From: Gorillibacterium sp.
GTDB lineage: Bacteria > Bacillota > Bacilli > Paenibacillales > NBRC-103111
Direction: 5' to 3'
Assembly (NCBI GenBank): GCA_023511325.1
Contig: JAIMBU010000046.1
Coordinates: 1-9,955 of the forward strand
Length of the DNA: 9,955 nt
Below, in pieces: positions 7,446 through 9,955 of the stretch; the stretch's first letter is position 1, and each line of letters begins with the position of its first letter. A program made the translations under genes and the position numbers. The notes under the pieces are model-generated. The model made no database searches and had not been told where the DNA came from. It worked only from the letters and a program-made list of their open reading frames with translations.

Positions 7446-8422
7446 ACAACATTGGACCATGGGCGCGCAAAGCGAGTACACAAGTCAAAGGGCTGCTCTG
7501 GAGCCGGAATTCGCAGCGGGTGAAGGTGCTGCTGCTCGGTCGGAATCTATCGGATGGGCTGGTCGCCAAGCTGATCATCTACCTGCTGCTGTCAATTGTT
7601 GCTTATCTGTATTTGCAGCCGCTGCTCTATATGATCAGCACGATGCTGAAGAATATCAGCGATCTACTCGATCCGACCGTCAAATGGATTCCCCGCCAGG
7701 TAACCTGGGAGAACCTGACCAAGGCATTTGAAGGCCTGCAATACCCGGAGGCGCTGCGAAACACGGCGCTGATCGCCTTCTCCTGCTCAATTGTGCAGGT
7801 GTTGGTCTGCTCGATGACCGGTTACGCGCTGGCCCGTTTGGCCGTTCCCTTCAAAGGGCTGATCACCGCGCTGGTGCTGTTGACCTTTCTCATCCCGCCG
7901 CAGGTAATCATCATTCCGCTTTATGTCATTTTCAGCAAGCTTGGCCTACTCAACACGATATTCGTCTTTCTGGTACCAGCCATCTTTGGACAGGGACTTA
8001 AGGGTGCACTGTTCATCCTGATCTTCCGTCAGTTCTTCCGGGCGCAGCCGATTAGTCTGGAGGAAGCCGCCAAGCTGGACGGAGCTTCCTCGTTCCGGCT
8101 GTTCTTCCGCATCATGTTGCCGCTGGCTCAATCCGCCTGTCTGGTTGTGTTCCTCTTCTCCTTTATCTGGTATTGGAACATGTACTACGAACCGTCGATG
8201 TTCCTAGCCAAAGGCTTCACCCCCTTATCGATCCGCCTGGATAATCTGGAGGAGGTGCTGAATCCGTCCCTACTTGGCAATACCCACTTTATCAACAATC
8301 CGGTTACGGAGGGCACCAAGATGGCAGCGGCATTCCTGATTATTTTTCCACCCATGGTGATCTTCATGTTCCTGCAGCGTTGGTTTGTCACCGGTATCGA
8401 ACGCACGGGAATTGTCGAGTAA
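7442..8422 (+). CDS. Carbohydrate ABC transporter permease, MalG/UgpE-type (permease 2B)
   Basis: A 326-residue membrane protein, the MalG-like half of the second importer. Its N-terminus before the first helix is long and basic, about 42 residues ('WSRNSQRVKVLLLGRNLSDG'), longer than in typical MalG subunits. The first membrane helix is near residues 43-65, then comes the short region 'VTWENLTKAFEGLQYPEALR' that marks this subfamily. The EAA loop lies at about 207-232 ('EEAAKLDGAS' then 'IMLPLAQSA'), a close match to the EAA-x3-G consensus. Six hydrophobic segments can be counted. The extracellular part near the end ('NPSLLGNTHFINNPVTEG') is longer than in permease 1B. The start at 7442 overlaps the stop of permease 2A (ATGA) and is supported by AAGGAGGG; the start at 7400 was set aside. 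The stop is TAA at 8420-8422, followed by a 136-bp gap before SBP2. Confidence 0.93.
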   Translation: MNNIGPWARKASTQVKGLLWSRNSQRVKVLLLGRNLSDGLVAKLIIYLLLSIVAYLYLQPLLYMISTMLKNISDLLDPTVKWIPRQVTWENLTKAFEGLQYPEALRNTALIAFSCSIVQVLVCSMTGYALARLAVPFKGLITALVLLTFLIPPQVIIIPLYVIFSKLGLLNTIFVFLVPAIFGQGLKGALFILIFRQFFRAQPISLEEAAKLDGASSFRLFFRIMLPLAQSACLVVFLFSFIWYWNMYYEPSMFLAKGFTPLSIRLDNLEEVLNPSLLGNTHFINNPVTEGTKMAAAFLIIFPPMVIFMFLQRWFVTGIERTGIVE

Positions 8423-8490
8423 TAGATCTGCTACGACGGGAAGAGTCGATCTTGAAAGGGGGAATGTCAGACCTGGTACGGGGTTTGCGC

Positions 8491-8512
8491 CGAAAAGTGT
8501 TACCGCTTTTTG
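8491..8512 (+). other. Small hairpin in the gap before SBP2
   Basis: CGAAAAGTG (8491-8499) can pair with CGCTTTTTG (8504-8512) around a TTAC loop: nine base pairs, two of them G-U. The arm is A/T-rich and ends in a run of T, so it resembles a weak intrinsic terminator or an RNA processing or stabilising hairpin. It lies 46 bases before the SBP2 start and could set expression of SBP2 relative to the permeases. A chance stem of this length is possible. Confidence 0.35.
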
Positions 8513-8543
8513 TTCTTACAACGATCAACATGAACTTATTTAT

Positions 8544-8550
8544 GGGGAGG
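8544..8550 (+). promoter_or_regulatory. Ribosome binding site pointing to a TTG start for SBP2
   Basis: GGGGAGG lies eight bases before the TTG at 8559, an ideal spacing. The reading frame is open further upstream to an ATG at 8385, but that lies inside permease 2B and would put more than 50 extra residues ahead of the signal peptide. Confidence 0.8.
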
Positions 8551-8558
8551 AAATACAA

Positions 8559-9917
8559 TTGAAAAGAAACAGCATAGCAAAGTCGGTGCTCGGAATTTTC
8601 TTGATTTTCACGGTTGCTCTATCGGGCTGCAGCACTAGCAAAAACAGCGCTTCGCCATCCGCTTCCGACAGTGTCAGCCCGAGCGCATCCACAGCCAGTG
8701 CAACGGAAGCAGTGGAAAAGCACGATCCGGTCAAACTGCAGTTCATCTCCTGGAAGGATTCCTATAATGAATTATACGAGCTATTCCATGCCAAGTACCC
8801 GTGGATCACAATCGAGCAGGTACCGGTCAATTCGCGGCCGATTCTAGAAATTATCGCTTCACTTGAAGCGGCTGGAACGCCAGCAGACGTAACGGAGATC
8901 GATACGGATCTGATTGCGTTTGAGCAAAACGGCTTGATTGAGGATCTGACCCCTTATATTGAGAAAAGTCCGATCTTTAAGGAAGTTACCTTGCCGGACG
9001 GTTTCTTCAATACAATGACCTTCAAGGACAAGAAGCTAGCTGTACCGATGGTTGACGTGCCGATGTGGGTTTTGGTGAACAAGGATCTGCTCTCCAAGCA
9101 CGGAGTGGAAATGCCAGCTAATGATTGGACATATGATGATTTCCGCGAGATTGCCAAGCAGGTAACCGATCCTGACGCTGGTGAATACGGCGTTACGACC
9201 CAACCGGAAATTCAGATGCGGATGCTGAGCACGAAGGCCATTGCAGATGGACACGCAGCAAATATCCATTATCTGAACGAAGATCTCACGCAGAGTCTTC
9301 TCAGCAGTCCTGATGTGATGAATGATGCCAAATGGCTTCAGGAATTTGTCACCAAGGACGGATCGATGCAGAGTGAAGCGGCGGCAGTTGCCAGCGGTAA
9401 CGTGACCAAGGAATTCATCAATGGCAAGACGGGCTTCGCGATTGGCGGCGACTGGGTACTGCCAACCTTGAAAGAAAAAGCAACCTTCAACTGGGATGTG
9501 CTGCCGTTCCCGAAAGGCAAAGTAAGTCAGCCAGGGTATTCCATCTATGGACCCCTTTCGCTACTCACCGGTTCGAAGCACAAGGAGGAGGCCTTCCTCT
9601 GGCTTAGCTTCCAATTCACCAAGGAAGCGCAAAAATGGAAGATCGATCAAGGTGCCAACGCTTCTGTCGTTGATCCCGAGTTGACCGCCTATTATGATCA
9701 GGCGCCAATCTGGCAAGGCAAGAACATTGAGGCCGTGAAGATCGCCCAGCAGAATGCCAAGATTCAACCCGGACTGACCGTTCCTGGTTGGAGCGAGTAC
9801 AACTACAACAACATCATGAACGATATTATTTTCGGCGATCGGGATATTAACGATCTCATTCCCGAAACCGAGGCCTGGAACAAGAAAACGCTAGAGCTTC
9901 GTGAAGCCTTAAAATAA
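8559..9917 (+). CDS. Extracellular solute-binding lipoprotein (SBP2), family 1 sugar-binding type
   Basis: 452 residues, complete, starting at TTG (8559). The signal peptide is followed by a lipobox: basic KRNSIAK, hydrophobic core, then 'ALSGC' with the lipid-modified Cys at residue 24, so the protein is anchored in the outer leaflet of the cell membrane. Residues 25-56 are a Ser/Ala-rich linker. The mature part has the family-1 SBP layout: 'VKLQFISWKDSYNELYELFH' as first strand and helix, 'DVTEIDTDLIAFEQNGLIED' (compare the pattern in which the SBP names a target and then says where it lies), 'GKTGFAIGGDWVLPTL', 'YGPLSLLTGSKHKEEAFLWL' and a closing helix 'TEAWNKKTLELREALK'. Length (about 430 mature residues) is usual. 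It presumably feeds permeases 2A/2B. It is not obviously similar to the visible end of SBP1, so the two importers may take different ligands. Confidence 0.93.
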   Translation: MKRNSIAKSVLGIFLIFTVALSGCSTSKNSASPSASDSVSPSASTASATEAVEKHDPVKLQFISWKDSYNELYELFHAKYPWITIEQVPVNSRPILEIIASLEAAGTPADVTEIDTDLIAFEQNGLIEDLTPYIEKSPIFKEVTLPDGFFNTMTFKDKKLAVPMVDVPMWVLVNKDLLSKHGVEMPANDWTYDDFREIAKQVTDPDAGEYGVTTQPEIQMRMLSTKAIADGHAANIHYLNEDLTQSLLSSPDVMNDAKWLQEFVTKDGSMQSEAAAVASGNVTKEFINGKTGFAIGGDWVLPTLKEKATFNWDVLPFPKGKVSQPGYSIYGPLSLLTGSKHKEEAFLWLSFQFTKEAQKWKIDQGANASVVDPELTAYYDQAPIWQGKNIEAVKIAQQNAKIQPGLTVPGWSEYNYNNIMNDIIFGDRDINDLIPETEAWNKKTLELREALK

Positions 9918-9955
9918 TTAATCTTTTATATAAGCTGAGGCTCAAAACCATAATC
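9918..9955 (+). other. Non-coding end of the window after SBP2
   Basis: These 38 bases after the SBP2 stop (TAA at 9915-9917) are A/T-rich at first. No terminator hairpin can be closed inside the window, so the end of the operon cannot be judged. Confidence 0.5.

Larger units (their letters stand above)
8423..8558 (+). other. Intergenic gap between permease 2B and SBP2
   Basis: This 136-bp stretch is the only real gap in the window. It holds the hairpin at 8491-8512 and the SBP2 ribosome binding site. I see no convincing sigma-A promoter: TTGAAA at 8452-8457 has no acceptable -10 at the right distance. The SBP2 reading frame happens to have no stop across it, which I regard as chance. Confidence 0.6.

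Noticed and set aside
7387..7731. Plus-strand open frame overlapping permeases 2A and 2B
   Set aside because: Low-complexity product in the wrong frame; both permeases have ribosome binding sites and family motifs.
8452..8480. TTGAAA as a -35 box for a promoter in front of SBP2
   Set aside because: At 17 bases' distance the sequence is GGTACG, a poor match to TATAAT; no convincing promoter pair was found in the gap.
8498..8511. Possible CcpA (cre) site TGTTACCGCTTTTT
   Set aside because: Three mismatches to the core consensus TGWAARCGYTWNCW, including loss of the conserved C; too weak to claim, although carbon catabolite control of such an operon would be expected.
8385..8558. In-frame extension of SBP2 upstream to an ATG within permease 2B
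   Set aside because: It would put about 58 residues in front of a clear lipoprotein signal peptide; the TTG at 8559 has the ideal ribosome binding site.

Overview
The window is about 10 kb of a moderately GC-rich (roughly 50 to 53 % by eye) genome. Genes are on the + strand, tightly packed, with strong AGGAGG-type ribosome binding sites, one TTG start and a lipobox-type solute-binding protein. Carbohydrate ABC importer genes next to a YIP1/beta-propeller protein and a DUF5696-like protein are a combination I associate with Paenibacillus and its close relatives. That assignment comes from memory of these families, not from a search.

Layout, left to right: (1) the C-terminal 150 residues of a family-1-type extracellular solute-binding protein (SBP1), cut by the window edge; (2) two MalF/MalG-type permease subunits (1A, 1B); (3) a 671-residue protein with a signal peptide, NHL-like beta-propeller, TPR-like segment and six membrane helices, the last five resembling a Yip1 domain; (4) a roughly 740-residue membrane-anchored protein of the DUF5696 type, probably starting at an ATT codon that overlaps the preceding stop; (5) a second pair of MalF/MalG-type permeases (2A, 2B); (6) after the only sizeable gap (136 bp, holding a small hairpin), a second, complete lipoprotein solute-binding protein (SBP2). 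The last 38 bp are non-coding and cut by the window edge.

From SBP1 to permease 2B the genes overlap by a few bases or are separated by at most 26 bp, so they look like one co-transcribed, translationally coupled unit. SBP2 may belong to the same transcript or be set apart by the hairpin.

The working picture is inference. Two oligosaccharide importers, each a permease heterodimer with its own binding protein, bracket two cell-surface proteins that could bind or process a glycan outside the membrane. No ATP-binding subunit lies in the window, so both importers probably borrow a shared MsmX-type ATPase encoded elsewhere. The substrate cannot be read from the sequence. The least understood parts are the propeller-Yip1 fusion and the DUF5696 protein. 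No RNA genes, mobile elements, CRISPR arrays or obvious long repeats were seen.
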